Assembly (NCBI GenBank): GCA_903860855.1
Contig: CAIOSF010000016.1
Location: forward strand, 1-8,285
Length of the DNA stretch: 8,285 nucleotides
Direction: 5' to 3'
Source: an uncultured Alphaproteobacteria bacterium
Lineage (GTDB): Bacteria; Pseudomonadota; Alphaproteobacteria; Rickettsiales; Midichloriaceae
Shown here: piece by piece, positions 1 through 7,621 of the stretch
Position numbering within the stretch: position 1 is the stretch's first letter
How the letters are laid out: each line of letters opens with the position of its first letter
Translations under genes and position numbers: made by a program
The notes under the pieces: generated by a model
Told to the model about the DNA's origin: nothing
What the model saw: only the letters and a program-made list of their open reading frames with translations
The model's database searches: none

Positions 1-19
1 ATATCCTGTTTCATAAAGC

Positions 20-1528
20 ATGAGGCTTATTGGAATTCTAGACCCTATGCCAAATTTTCCCATCCATATAATAGATGTAACCATTATATGCGCATATCTT
101 ATAGGTTGCTTGATCGTTGGGTTCTATAAATCGAGAAAAATCAAAAATATCACAGAATATACCCTGGGTGGCAAAAAATTCGCAACTATCGTTATTGTTT
201 CAACCATCTTCGCTACACATATCGGTGCATCATCCACAATTGGAACGGTTGAAAAGGTATATAGCTTAGGGTTGTTTTTTGCTGTTGTATGCTTTTTCTC
301 ACCACTACTTTGGCTCATTATGGTCCAGATTTTCGGCAAAAACATTGATCAGTTCAATGGCTGCCTATCTATAAGTGATGTTATGGGGAAGTTATACGGA
401 GAAACAGGAAGATGGATAACAAATACAGCCGCAATGGTCCTATCCTTTGGTGCAGTTGGGATTCAGGTACTTGCAACCGGCTATATATTTAATTATTTCT
501 TAGGTATGTCTCACTTAAATGGCATCTTAATAGGAATGGGAGTATTAGTTTGTTATTCTACCTTTGGCGGAGTTAGGGCCGTTGCCTTAACTGATGTTTT
601 TCAGTTTTTTGTGTTTTTTGTCGCTATACCAGTAGCATGTATTTTTGCTTTAGATGATATTGGGGGGTTTGAAGGCCTGGTCGAGAAATTGCCACCTGAT
701 CATCTAACCATCGATCTAACAAGTCAAAATATATGGCTATTTTTGAGCTTAATGATTTATAATCTTACGCCACTTGTAGGAGGAGCATTCATTCAAAGAT
801 TTTTAATAGCACAAAATTCTAAGCAATTAATAAAGTCATTAAAGATTATTGCATCTGTTCATCTGCCTCTTACCATTGTAATTTGCCTTATTGGTTTTAT
901 TATGAAGGCTAATGCCCCAGACATAGATCCAAGCACCGCATTTATGTACTTTGTAGAAAGATACCTATATGTAGGCATAAAAGGCTTAATGATAGCTGGG
1001 ATGTTGGCTGTGATAATGTCTACTGCTGATTCCTGGCTTAATTATGCAAGTATTCTTTGTGCTCATGATGTGTGTAAAAGGCTTTTTCCTGACATTTCAG
1101 ACAAGCAAGAACTAAATATCGCTCGCTTGTCAACTTTAGGAATAGGTATAGTTGGCATATTTATCGCCCTGAAGGGAAAGGGTATAATGGAGCTGGTATG
1201 GGCTGCTGATAATTTCTGGATACCTTTAATCACAGTACCACTATCAGCAGGATTTTTGAAATTCAGAACTAACAGTAAATCGTTTATTGCCTCGTCAGTT
1301 GTTGCAGTTTCTTTTACTTGTCTTGGGGCATACATTGAAGGAACATTCGCGACAATAAGCCTAGTTTTAGGTCTGATTGGTAGTACGATAGGTTTGTTTG
1401 GTATGCACTATTATCAGCTGTGGACAGGGGAGATAGCTAAGTCTATACCAGGGGTTGTAACGCCTAGAGGGCCAGGTTGCCTAGAGCAATTATATAACCT
1501 TGGTTTGTTCGTATATGATAGAGCGTAA
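20..1528 (+). CDS. Sodium:solute symporter (SSF/SLC5) family membrane protein
   Basis: This 502-residue, strongly hydrophobic protein has many membrane helices and belongs to the sodium:solute symporter family (PutP, PanF and relatives), which couples Na+ entry to uptake of small solutes across the inner membrane. Family marks are visible. GGVRAVALTDVFQ at residues 183-195 matches the GG...TD..Q signature. MSTADS at 333-338 is the helix-8 stretch whose Ser/Thr residues line the Na2 site in studied members. The substrate cannot be read from the sequence. An in-frame stop at 14-16 bounds the gene, so the start is ATG 20 or ATG 47; neither has a good ribosome binding site, and 47 would leave a shorter tail before helix 1. 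The 3' end overlaps the downstream histidine kinase in another frame. In CbrA-type sensors an SSF domain is fused to a kinase, so this protein may be a sensor input as well as, or instead of, a transporter. Confidence 0.9.
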   Translation: MRLIGILDPMPNFPIHIIDVTIICAYLIGCLIVGFYKSRKIKNITEYTLGGKKFATIVIVSTIFATHIGASSTIGTVEKVYSLGLFFAVVCFFSPLLWLIMVQIFGKNIDQFNGCLSISDVMGKLYGETGRWITNTAAMVLSFGAVGIQVLATGYIFNYFLGMSHLNGILIGMGVLVCYSTFGGVRAVALTDVFQFFVFFVAIPVACIFALDDIGGFEGLVEKLPPDHLTIDLTSQNIWLFLSLMIYNLTPLVGGAFIQRFLIAQNSKQLIKSLKIIASVHLPLTIVICLIGFIMKANAPDIDPSTAFMYFVERYLYVGIKGLMIAGMLAVIMSTADSWLNYASILCAHDVCKRLFPDISDKQELNIARLSTLGIGIVGIFIALKGKGIMELVWAADNFWIPLITVPLSAGFLKFRTNSKSFIASSVVAVSFTCLGAYIEGTFATISLVLGLIGSTIGLFGMHYYQLWTGEIAKSIPGVVTPRGPGCLEQLYNLGLFVYDRA

Positions 1529-2759
1529 GTTTAAAGAACAACGCCCACAATTCTGGCCTTTGACTATCTTTATAGCATTGAGTTGTATTATCCCGTTGTT
1601 TTTTGTCCATGGCACTCATGATTTGATGATCATCGGGGCAATCGCGGTAACATTGTGTTTTTTTCTTCACTTCCTCAGCTATTTCCCTCAAAAAATCCAG
1701 TGTTATCAGTCATTGTTTTGGTATCTAGCTCTAGCATTTTGTTGTCCATTCATAGCTAGTTATCAGATGGTTATTAGTCATTACCAGATATTTTGGTTGC
1801 TGAATGCCCTATTCATCATGGTTTTTCTTGGTATTTTTGTCGATTGGCTTAGTTATTTGATGATTTCAGCTTTGGGTATAGCTTGTGCTTATATATACCA
1901 CAATTACACCGTCGTAGGACATAGAGAGATGATAGTGACATCATATATTGGCTATTTTATCACCTATTGTTACATTATCGCCGCTATCATCATTAAAATC
2001 ATCAAAGGAGAGCAGAAAGCCGAATTGCACAGAAAGGACATAGTTGGAGCTGCTATAGCCCATGAAATGATGGGTCCATTCGCCATGACCCAGTCTGCTT
2101 TGGAAGCCCTGCAAACCCTATTAATGAGAAAAGTTTGTCCTACCGCTAGTGGTGAAGAAAATAACATACTGCATATAGAGATGAAAAAAGCTGATTATGA
2201 TACATTGCGAAAGATAGCAGATGAAATAGTAGATATAGCTAAAGATGGGAAAAAAACTATTGATATGCTCCTTATGTCCCTAAGAGATAAGATAGTTGCT
2301 GATGATATTGCGATATACTCAATTACCAACTGTATAGAGGAGGCTTTGCTAAGATACGATTTTAAACCAGGTGAGAAAAAAGCGGTAACATTCCGTAAAA
2401 CAAATGATTTTGACTTTAAAGGGTCAAAACACTTTGTTAAGCATATTTTATTCAATTTGCTTAGAAATTCATTTCAATATGCCAATTCTAGATATGGTGA
2501 TGAAAACTTTGTGATCAATATCTGGCTAGAGAATGAGAAAATTCATTTCAAAGATAATGGTGTTGGGATGGGAGAAGATGATCTGCAGCAGGTATTTGAT
2601 GGATTAAGGACCGGAAGTCCTTCTGACACTGGTATAGGCCTAGCCTTCTGTCGGATGGTGATGGAAGAGATGGGCGGAAGTATTGAGTGCGATTCGGTAC
2701 GAGGGAAATATACCGAGGTCACCCTTGACTTTCCCACCGGTCATCTGGGAAAGAGCTGA
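1515..2759 (+). CDS. Membrane sensor histidine kinase, multi-helix input domain
   Basis: The protein is 414 residues from ATG 1515; a TTG at 1500 would add five. Numbering here counts from the TTG. Residues about 17-168 hold about six hydrophobic segments and little periplasmic sequence. A cytoplasmic kinase follows: H-box AIAHEMMGPF with His188 as the likely phosphorylation site, N-box LLRNSFQYAN with Asn323, G1 box DNGVG at 352-356, and G2 box TGIGLAF at 377-383. All the boxes needed for autophosphorylation are present. There is no receiver or PAS domain, and no response regulator lies next door, so the partner must be elsewhere. A multi-helix membrane domain joined directly to a HisKA/HATPase core resembles CqsS/LqsS-type sensors, which is an inference from architecture. 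The H-box has MGP where many kinases have RTP. Overlap with the symporter gene suggests translational coupling and a shared function. Confidence 0.9.
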   Translation: MIERKFKEQRPQFWPLTIFIALSCIIPLFFVHGTHDLMIIGAIAVTLCFFLHFLSYFPQKIQCYQSLFWYLALAFCCPFIASYQMVISHYQIFWLLNALFIMVFLGIFVDWLSYLMISALGIACAYIYHNYTVVGHREMIVTSYIGYFITYCYIIAAIIIKIIKGEQKAELHRKDIVGAAIAHEMMGPFAMTQSALEALQTLLMRKVCPTASGEENNILHIEMKKADYDTLRKIADEIVDIAKDGKKTIDMLLMSLRDKIVADDIAIYSITNCIEEALLRYDFKPGEKKAVTFRKTNDFDFKGSKHFVKHILFNLLRNSFQYANSRYGDENFVINIWLENEKIHFKDNGVGMGEDDLQQVFDGLRTGSPSDTGIGLAFCRMVMEEMGGSIECDSVRGKYTEVTLDFPTGHLGKS

Positions 2760-2829
2760 TTAAGTACTACGCAGAACTTAATCCCCGTAGGTGAACTGCG
2801 GATAGGTGGATTTAGATCTTCCAAAATTT

Positions 2830-2936
2830 ATAAAGCGACTATGTGAAAGCACTCAACGCCAACTTAGAAGACTATATAAGGGTCACCAAGCGATGCGAGC
2901 TTGTCACATAGAAATTTTCGCATATAGTTGCTTTAT
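2830..2936 (+). other. Imperfect inverted repeat, possible leader RNA hairpin
   Basis: Within the 204-base spacer, 2830-2845 and 2921-2936 are inverted copies of 16 bases. Both mismatches become G-U pairs if the plus strand is transcribed, so the RNA arms pair along their full length. Four more pairs (2846-2849 with 2915-2918) follow after a two-base bulge. A small inner hairpin (CAAGC 2887-2891, GCTTG 2899-2903) sits inside. CTATGTG at 2839-2845 can instead pair exactly with CACATAG at 2905-2911, so two exclusive folds are possible. The element ends 27 bases before the CADD start. It could be a leader RNA, a small RNA or an old palindromic repeat. No T-run follows, so it is not a standard terminator. 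Nothing recognisable was seen in 2760-2829 beyond a short dyad (CTACG 2767-2771, CGTAG 2786-2790). Confidence 0.4.
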
Positions 2937-2963
2937 CAAACAACGGTTTAAAGCTTTGCTCTA

Positions 2964-3638
2964 ATGTATTCTCAAACTATTAAAAATATCATCATGGAGT
3001 TTTCCATGCTGAAGCACCCTTTTTACAGGGATTGGAGCGAAGGTAAGCTTAGCATGGAATCGTTACACGACTATGCTCGTCAGTACTGGCATCACGAGAG
3101 AGCATTTCCTCGCTGCATAAGTTCAATACATAGTCAGTGCGACGATTTAAAAAAGCGTCAAATTCTTCTAAGCAATCTAGTTGATGAGGAAAAAGGCGAT
3201 GAAAATCATGCCGAGCTCTGGTTAAGATTCGCTGAAGGTCTAGGAGTGAAGAGAAATGACGTCATCTCATCAGAGATGAATGACGAAACACTGGCTCTGG
3301 TAAATGGATTCGCAGCCTTAGCCAGAAGATCCTATGTTCATGGTCTTGGTGCTATATTTGCTTATGAATGCCAAGTTCCGGGAGTTGCAGCAACTAAAAT
3401 AGCTGGATTGAAGAAGTTTTATGATGTGAATGACGAGAGGACTCTGAAGTTCTTCGAGACCCATCTTAAAGTGGATGAGTGGCATTCAGAAGAGTGCGCC
3501 CGCCTCATAGATCAAGCAACAGAAAGCGAATTTAAGGCTATGAAAGAAGGGGCTGATAAAGGTGCTCGCCTCTTATGGAAATTCCTTGATGGGGCTTATA
3601 AAGGAAATCAGGGTGAATCCTGCAACACTTGTCATTAA
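2964..3638 (+). CDS. CADD-family diiron protein, probable p-aminobenzoate synthase
   Basis: The product is 224 residues with the all-helical heme-oxygenase-like fold shared by TenA, PqqC and CADD. In Chlamydia trachomatis, CADD makes the folate precursor para-aminobenzoate by an oxygen-dependent route in which the enzyme sacrifices its own tyrosine and takes an amino group from a lysine. The six CADD metal ligands have matching counterparts here: Glu75, His82, Glu135, His167, Asp171 and His174, with the family spacing of 7, 53, 32, 4 and 3. Tyr21 and Lys145 fall where the sacrificed tyrosine (Tyr27) and the proposed amino donor (Lys152) lie in the chlamydial protein, which is my alignment from memory. 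The C-terminus ends in a Cys-containing CNTCH. No convincing ribosome binding site precedes ATG 2964; Met11 and Met15 are alternatives, but the longer form fits the family. The gene stands alone, 98 bases before secY, with no folate genes visible nearby. Confidence 0.88.
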   Translation: MYSQTIKNIIMEFSMLKHPFYRDWSEGKLSMESLHDYARQYWHHERAFPRCISSIHSQCDDLKKRQILLSNLVDEEKGDENHAELWLRFAEGLGVKRNDVISSEMNDETLALVNGFAALARRSYVHGLGAIFAYECQVPGVAATKIAGLKKFYDVNDERTLKFFETHLKVDEWHSEECARLIDQATESEFKAMKEGADKGARLLWKFLDGAYKGNQGESCNTCH

Positions 3639-3736
3639 AATTATCATTAATCAAATAAACTATGTGGTTTATACGCAAAAGCAATCAAGTTAATGGCTTC
3701 GTCAAGATTGGGCAAATAGGTTAAATAGACATACAA

Positions 3737-5032
3737 ATGAGTGACTTAACAAAGAGAATATTATTCGTGATTGCGATGCTTATATTGTATCGCATAGGCA
3801 CATATATTCCCCTACCAGGAATTAATAATGCCGTCCTCAGTGCCTTCATCAAGGAGAACGCCGGCGGTATGCTTGGTATGTTCAACATGTTCACCGGAGG
3901 TGCCCTTGGAAGGATGTCGATTTTTGCTTTGAACATAATGCCGTACATAACTGCGTCTATACTAATACAGCTATTTAGCATGATATCAAAAGATATGGCT
4001 ACTATGCGCAAAGAAGGGGATGTAGGTCGTAAAAAAGTTGCCCAATATACTAGATACCTAACCATCGCCTTGGCAACCTTTCAAGGTTACGGCATAGCGG
4101 TCGGAGCAGAAAATATGAAAATTGATGGAGCAAACGTGGTTCTTGATCCTGGTCTTACCTTTCGCTTTATTTCAACCATAAGTCTAGTTGGCAGTACTGT
4201 GTTCATCATTTGGATGACCGACCAAATAAGCATGAAAGGCGTGGGCAACGGAAGCTCTCTAATCATTTTTACCGGTATAGTTGCTGGTCTACCATCGGCC
4301 TTGGCATCGCTCCTTGAGATGGGTAAAACTGGTTCGATCTCATTACCATCAATAGCTCTCATCCTCCTGGTCTGTGTCGGTTTGGTGATGATGATAATCT
4401 TTTTTGAAAGGGCTCAGCGTAAGATACAAGTCACATATCCTAAAAGACAAGTTGGCAACAAAATATATGGCGGAGATTCAACTCATCTACCACTTAAACT
4501 AAATACAGCCGGTGTGTTGGGACCGATATTTGCCAGTTCTTTACTTCTGTTTCCCACAACTATTATGGGATTTTTGGGAGCCAACGCTGACGTGGACTCA
4601 TGGCAGTACCAGATCATGTTTCATCTGAGTCATGGCAGAATAGCTTATATGATTGTATATGTGGCATTGATATGCTTTTTCAGCTTCTTCTATACTTCGG
4701 TTGTCTTTAATTCGGAAGAAACAGCTGAGAATTTACGCAAGGCCGGTGCGGTCATCACGAGCAAGAGACCAGGGGCTCAAACGGCCCAATATCTGAGCTA
4801 TGTTTTAACCAGGCTCACGGTTATAGGTTCTCTTTATGTAGCATTTATATGCGTCCTACCAGAAATTTTAATTGCTCACTATTCAGTTCCTTTTTATCTA
4901 GGTGGCACAAGCTTGCTAATCGTGGTAAATGTAGTAATAGATATGTTTCAACAGATACAGACGCACTTACTCAGCGGCCATTATAATAACCTGATGAAGG
5001 GTAGTGCTTTGTTAACAAAGAGAAGTAGATGA
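3737..5032 (+). CDS. secY: Protein translocase subunit SecY
   Basis: SecY is the ten-helix inner-membrane channel of the SecYEG translocon, which exports unfolded proteins and inserts membrane proteins. The product is 431 residues, near the usual size. Hallmarks are the PLPGIN segment after helix 1 (25-30), GGALGRMSIFALNIMPYITAS in the plug/helix-2 region (54-74), the cytoplasmic loop YPKRQVGNKIYGGDSTHLPL (234-253), and the next loop with NLRKAG and SKRPG (332-346), whose arginine contacts SecA and the ribosome in studied SecY. One small change is AGVLGPIFASS where most SecY have a proline pair. The N-terminus is about 20 residues shorter than in E. coli; an in-frame stop at 3722-3724 rules out extension. 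No clear ribosome binding site is seen. The stop overlaps the adk start (ATGA), so the two are translationally coupled. The usual rplO is absent upstream. Confidence 0.97.
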   Translation: MSDLTKRILFVIAMLILYRIGTYIPLPGINNAVLSAFIKENAGGMLGMFNMFTGGALGRMSIFALNIMPYITASILIQLFSMISKDMATMRKEGDVGRKKVAQYTRYLTIALATFQGYGIAVGAENMKIDGANVVLDPGLTFRFISTISLVGSTVFIIWMTDQISMKGVGNGSSLIIFTGIVAGLPSALASLLEMGKTGSISLPSIALILLVCVGLVMMIIFFERAQRKIQVTYPKRQVGNKIYGGDSTHLPLKLNTAGVLGPIFASSLLLFPTTIMGFLGANADVDSWQYQIMFHLSHGRIAYMIVYVALICFFSFFYTSVVFNSEETAENLRKAGAVITSKRPGAQTAQYLSYVLTRLTVIGSLYVAFICVLPEILIAHYSVPFYLGGTSLLIVVNVVIDMFQQIQTHLLSGHYNNLMKGSALLTKRSR

Positions 5033-5868
5033 GAATAATTCTTTTAGGTGCTCCTGGTGTAGGCAAGGGTACTCAGGCCAAGTTGTTGAGTGAGAAATAC
5101 AGTATACCGCATTTATCGACAGGGGAGATGTTACGGGATTTTGTCACAAATTCTGATAGCGATTTGGCACGCAATATAAAAGAAACCATAGACAATGGCC
5201 TACTTATTGGGGACGATCTCGTCATCCAGATAGTAAAGGATCGCTTGCAACGGAATGATTGTCATAATGGATTTGTTTTGGATGGCTTCCCCCGTACCTT
5301 GAAGCAGGCGGAGATGTTTGACGATGCTACTGCAATAAGTAGGACGCAAATGGATTCAAGCTCAGAGCAAGGGAAACAAGTAACAAACACTGGGACTGGA
5401 TTAAACGCACGCCATGGGTCTAATGGGATAAGTGGATATGCTGAAAGCCTAAGGAGTACATCATCACAGAGTGCTGTAGGGGAAGGTCCAGATCAGCAGC
5501 TCAACTATGCTATGGGCTTAAAGCCAGAACCATATAATATATCGGTAATAAATATCGATATCCCGATGGAGGATATAATAAAAAGAATAAGTGGTAGGTT
5601 TTCTTGTAAAGTTTGTGGTAAAGTCTATAACCTCAACTTCTTACCTCCAATCAAGGCTGGCATATGTGATGTATGTGATAGTGTAGATTTCACCCGCAGA
5701 AAAGATGACAGCGAGGATGTAGTGCGTAATCGAGTATTAGTGTATATGAAACATACTGCCCCAGTCTTGAAATACTATCAAAATAGATCTAATTTTCATA
5801 ACATAGATGGTAGTGGTAGCGTAGCTATGGTAGAGAATAGAATTAATAGCCAATTATCAAATAAATGA
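5029..5868 (+). CDS. adk: Adenylate kinase with zinc-type LID and long insertion
   Basis: Adenylate kinase interconverts ATP + AMP and two ADP in the cytoplasm. All core motifs are present: P-loop GAPGVGKGT (8-16), TGEMLR with the AMP-contacting arginine (31-36), GFPRT (86-90), ISGR (187-190), and RRKDD...VVRNR (223-235). The LID is the long zinc-type form with Cys193-x2-Cys196 and Cys213-x2-Cys216. The protein is 279 residues, whereas long-type kinases usually have about 210-220. The surplus lies between the helix after GFPRT and strand ISVINIDIP (171-179), where other adenylate kinases have about 13-15 residues; here residues about 101-165 form a Ser/Thr/Gly/Gln-rich stretch. The reading frame is intact across it and every catalytic motif survives, so activity is likely. 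The gene overlaps secY by four bases and is followed by 55 bases and an exported protein gene. rpsM, which often follows adk, is missing. Confidence 0.96.
   Translation: MRIILLGAPGVGKGTQAKLLSEKYSIPHLSTGEMLRDFVTNSDSDLARNIKETIDNGLLIGDDLVIQIVKDRLQRNDCHNGFVLDGFPRTLKQAEMFDDATAISRTQMDSSSEQGKQVTNTGTGLNARHGSNGISGYAESLRSTSSQSAVGEGPDQQLNYAMGLKPEPYNISVINIDIPMEDIIKRISGRFSCKVCGKVYNLNFLPPIKAGICDVCDSVDFTRRKDDSEDVVRNRVLVYMKHTAPVLKYYQNRSNFHNIDGSGSVAMVENRINSQLSNK
5329..5523 (+). other. In-frame low-complexity insertion within adk
   Basis: About 65 codons encoding a Ser, Thr, Gly, Asn and Gln-rich, probably disordered segment interrupt the adenylate kinase core without disturbing the frame. The ends are approximate because they come from comparison with the remembered family layout, not from an alignment. 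Rickettsial genomes carry palindromic elements (RPEs) inserted in frame into protein genes, which is one model. I see no clear long inverted repeat here, so it does not match a classical RPE on inspection. Growth of a surface loop is the other explanation. Confidence 0.6.
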
Positions 5869-5923
5869 TGATACTTGCAGAAAAAACAGATACTAACCAT
5901 TTTAATTGATGACAGATTAGAAT

Positions 5924-6550
5924 ATGTTAAAATACTTGACACGGCTCGCCCTATCTTCTCTAGCAGCTATGGTTCTACTAATTTGCCAGTGCTGGTACCA
6001 AATAGCCCTAGCAGAAGATCTAGATGTTTCGGGCAAATCTGTAGTGTTAAGCCAAAATCTTATTAATCTAGTTACGAAAGGAGATACAACTATCAAATCA
6101 ACAACGGTTGAAAAAAGAGCAAAGCTTTATGGTTTGACTGTGATTGAAGATTCTACATTCTCTGGCGATATAACGAGTAAAGGCTGTATCACCATAACTA
6201 ATTCTGAAACTAAAAACATCAAGGCGAATGGCAAGATCCTATTTAGAAATAGCATAATTGATGGCAAAGCACTATTGTGTGGTGACATTAAAGTTCAAGA
6301 CACAAAATTCAACGGTGATGTGGAGGTGACTGGTGATGGAGCCATCTTTGATAATTCCAATATAAATGGCAATTTGTTAGTGCATAAAGATGGAAATAAG
6401 GAACGAAGGGTCATTCTGAATAATACAGTTGTCCATGGCATGATAAAATTCGCAGAAAAAAATGGTAAAGTGCTCACTGATGCTGAGAATGCCAAAAAAT
6501 TACGTGTTCAAGGTGGAACGATTGAGATAGTGGATGGAACAACAAAGTAA
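5924..6550 (+). CDS. Exported beta-repeat protein of unknown function
   Basis: The 208-residue product starts with a Sec signal peptide: positive MLKYLTR, a hydrophobic core at about 8-22, and a likely signal peptidase I site after ALA (28-30). LLIC at 18-21 is a poor lipobox because isoleucine precedes the cysteine. The mature part, especially 55-175, is a run of short beta-strand units with Gly/Asn/Asp turns, such as TFSGDITSKGCITITNS, NGKILFRNSIIDGKALLCGD and TKFNGDVEVTGDGAIFDNS, spaced about 18-22 residues apart. This pattern suggests a right-handed beta-helix or a bactofilin-like beta solenoid, but bactofilins are normally cytoplasmic and lack signal peptides, so I do not call it one. 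A periplasmic or surface location is likely. The gene lies 55 bases after adk and overlaps the longest trpS reading frame by 17 bases, so co-transcription is likely. I do not recognise the family. Confidence 0.75.
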   Translation: MLKYLTRLALSSLAAMVLLICQCWYQIALAEDLDVSGKSVVLSQNLINLVTKGDTTIKSTTVEKRAKLYGLTVIEDSTFSGDITSKGCITITNSETKNIKANGKILFRNSIIDGKALLCGDIKVQDTKFNGDVEVTGDGAIFDNSNINGNLLVHKDGNKERRVILNNTVVHGMIKFAEKNGKVLTDAENAKKLRVQGGTIEIVDGTTK

Positions 6551-6584
6551 TACGGGACTGGATCAGGAGCTGAATGCATATGTA

Positions 6585-7610
6585 ATGGACAAGCCCCAAG
6601 CGAAGTCAAAAGTATATGATCTAGTATTCTCAGGCGCCCAGCCGACAGGGCACCTCACCATAGGAAACTATCTTGGCGCCATCAGATCTTGGGTCAAAAT
6701 GCAGGAGCTGTACCCATGTCTCTTTTGTATAGTTGACTTCCATGCAATCACCATTCCACAGAATCCAAAAATCCTATCGAGCAATATCGCTACGAATTTA
6801 GCCATATATTTAGCATGCGGGATTAGTCCAGAAAAAAGCATTATCTTCCAGCAGTCAGCCGTATCCGAACACACAGAACTATCATGGATCTTAAGCTGCA
6901 TCACTTCGATGGGATGGCTAAATCGCATGACTCAGTTTAAAGATAAAGCAAAGAATAAAGAGGATATGGCATCTCTTGGTCTTTATGCTTATCCCGTTCT
7001 CATGGCCGCCGATATTCTACTCTATCGCGCTACACACGTACCGGTAGGAGCCGATCAGAAACAGCATCTAGAGCTCACTAGGGATATAGCTGGAGCATTT
7101 AATCGGCAATTTGATATTGAATATTTTAGATTACCAGAACCAATAATCGAAGCGAGGGTTCAGAGAATTATGAGCCTAAAGGATGGTTATAAAAAAATGA
7201 GCAAATCTGATCTTTTAGATTCATCTCGCATCAACATAAGCGACAAAGCTGAAGTTATCAATGATAAGATACGCAAAGCCAAGACGGATGCTATAACCGG
7301 TATATGGTATGACACAAAGGAACGGCCCGAAATTAGCAATTTACTTACTATCTATGCAGCTATGATGGATATATCGGTGGAGGAGGCTCAGAAGGAAGTG
7401 GGAGATATGCAAACTGGCTCGTTCAAAACATTACTTGCAGATGTCATAATAGATGAGATTGTTCCTATGTATAACAAAGCCGAAGAGATCGTTAAGGACA
7501 AGGTCTATATAAACCAAGTTATGAAGATAGGGGCAGAGAAAGCAAGGGTTATTGCTGCCAGGACTATTAAGGAAGTGAAAGAGATCTGTGGTTTTATCAC
7601 GAAGACTTGA
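6585..7610 (+). CDS. trpS: Tryptophan--tRNA ligase (TrpRS)
   Basis: This class I aminoacyl-tRNA synthetase activates tryptophan with ATP and charges tRNA-Trp in the cytoplasm. From ATG 6585 the protein has 341 residues, close to the usual 330-350. Markers are FSGAQPTGHLTIGNY at the N-terminus (15-29), which contains the HIGH-equivalent TIGN; HVPVGADQKQHLELTRDIA (151-169), the tryptophan/ATP pocket region; and KMSKSD (204-209), the KMSKS loop. An earlier in-frame ATG at 6534 would add 17 residues and overlap the preceding gene. I prefer 6585 because bacterial TrpRS normally begins only a few residues before the xxSGxQPTG strand. An AGGAG at 6565-6569 precedes 6585 but with 15 bases of spacing, longer than ideal, so the start is not settled. 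It is the last gene of the co-directional cluster. Confidence 0.96.
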   Translation: MDKPQAKSKVYDLVFSGAQPTGHLTIGNYLGAIRSWVKMQELYPCLFCIVDFHAITIPQNPKILSSNIATNLAIYLACGISPEKSIIFQQSAVSEHTELSWILSCITSMGWLNRMTQFKDKAKNKEDMASLGLYAYPVLMAADILLYRATHVPVGADQKQHLELTRDIAGAFNRQFDIEYFRLPEPIIEARVQRIMSLKDGYKKMSKSDLLDSSRINISDKAEVINDKIRKAKTDAITGIWYDTKERPEISNLLTIYAAMMDISVEEAQKEVGDMQTGSFKTLLADVIIDEIVPMYNKAEEIVKDKVYINQVMKIGAEKARVIAARTIKEVKEICGFITKT

Positions 7611-7621
7611 TTAATTGGGCG

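Noticed and set aside
124..345. Minus-strand reading frames within the symporter, kinase, secY, adk and trpS genes.
   Set aside because: They are antisense shadows of well-supported genes, with no family signatures or start signals of their own.
2760..2960. A tRNA, tmRNA or CRISPR repeat in the spacer before the CADD gene.
   Set aside because: No T-loop motif, acceptor stem with CCA-like end, or regularly spaced repeats were found; only inverted repeats are present.
3662..3724. A 20-codon open frame (starting MWFIRK) in frame with and just upstream of secY, separated by one stop codon, as a possible lost SecY N-terminus.
   Set aside because: Its sequence does not resemble any SecY N-terminus I know, and the SecY reading from 3737 already covers helix 1. 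A short chance frame is more likely.
5875..6066. A 63-codon plus-strand reading frame overlapping the start of the exported protein gene.
   Set aside because: It lies in another frame, has no family features, and mostly overlaps the better-supported gene with a signal peptide.
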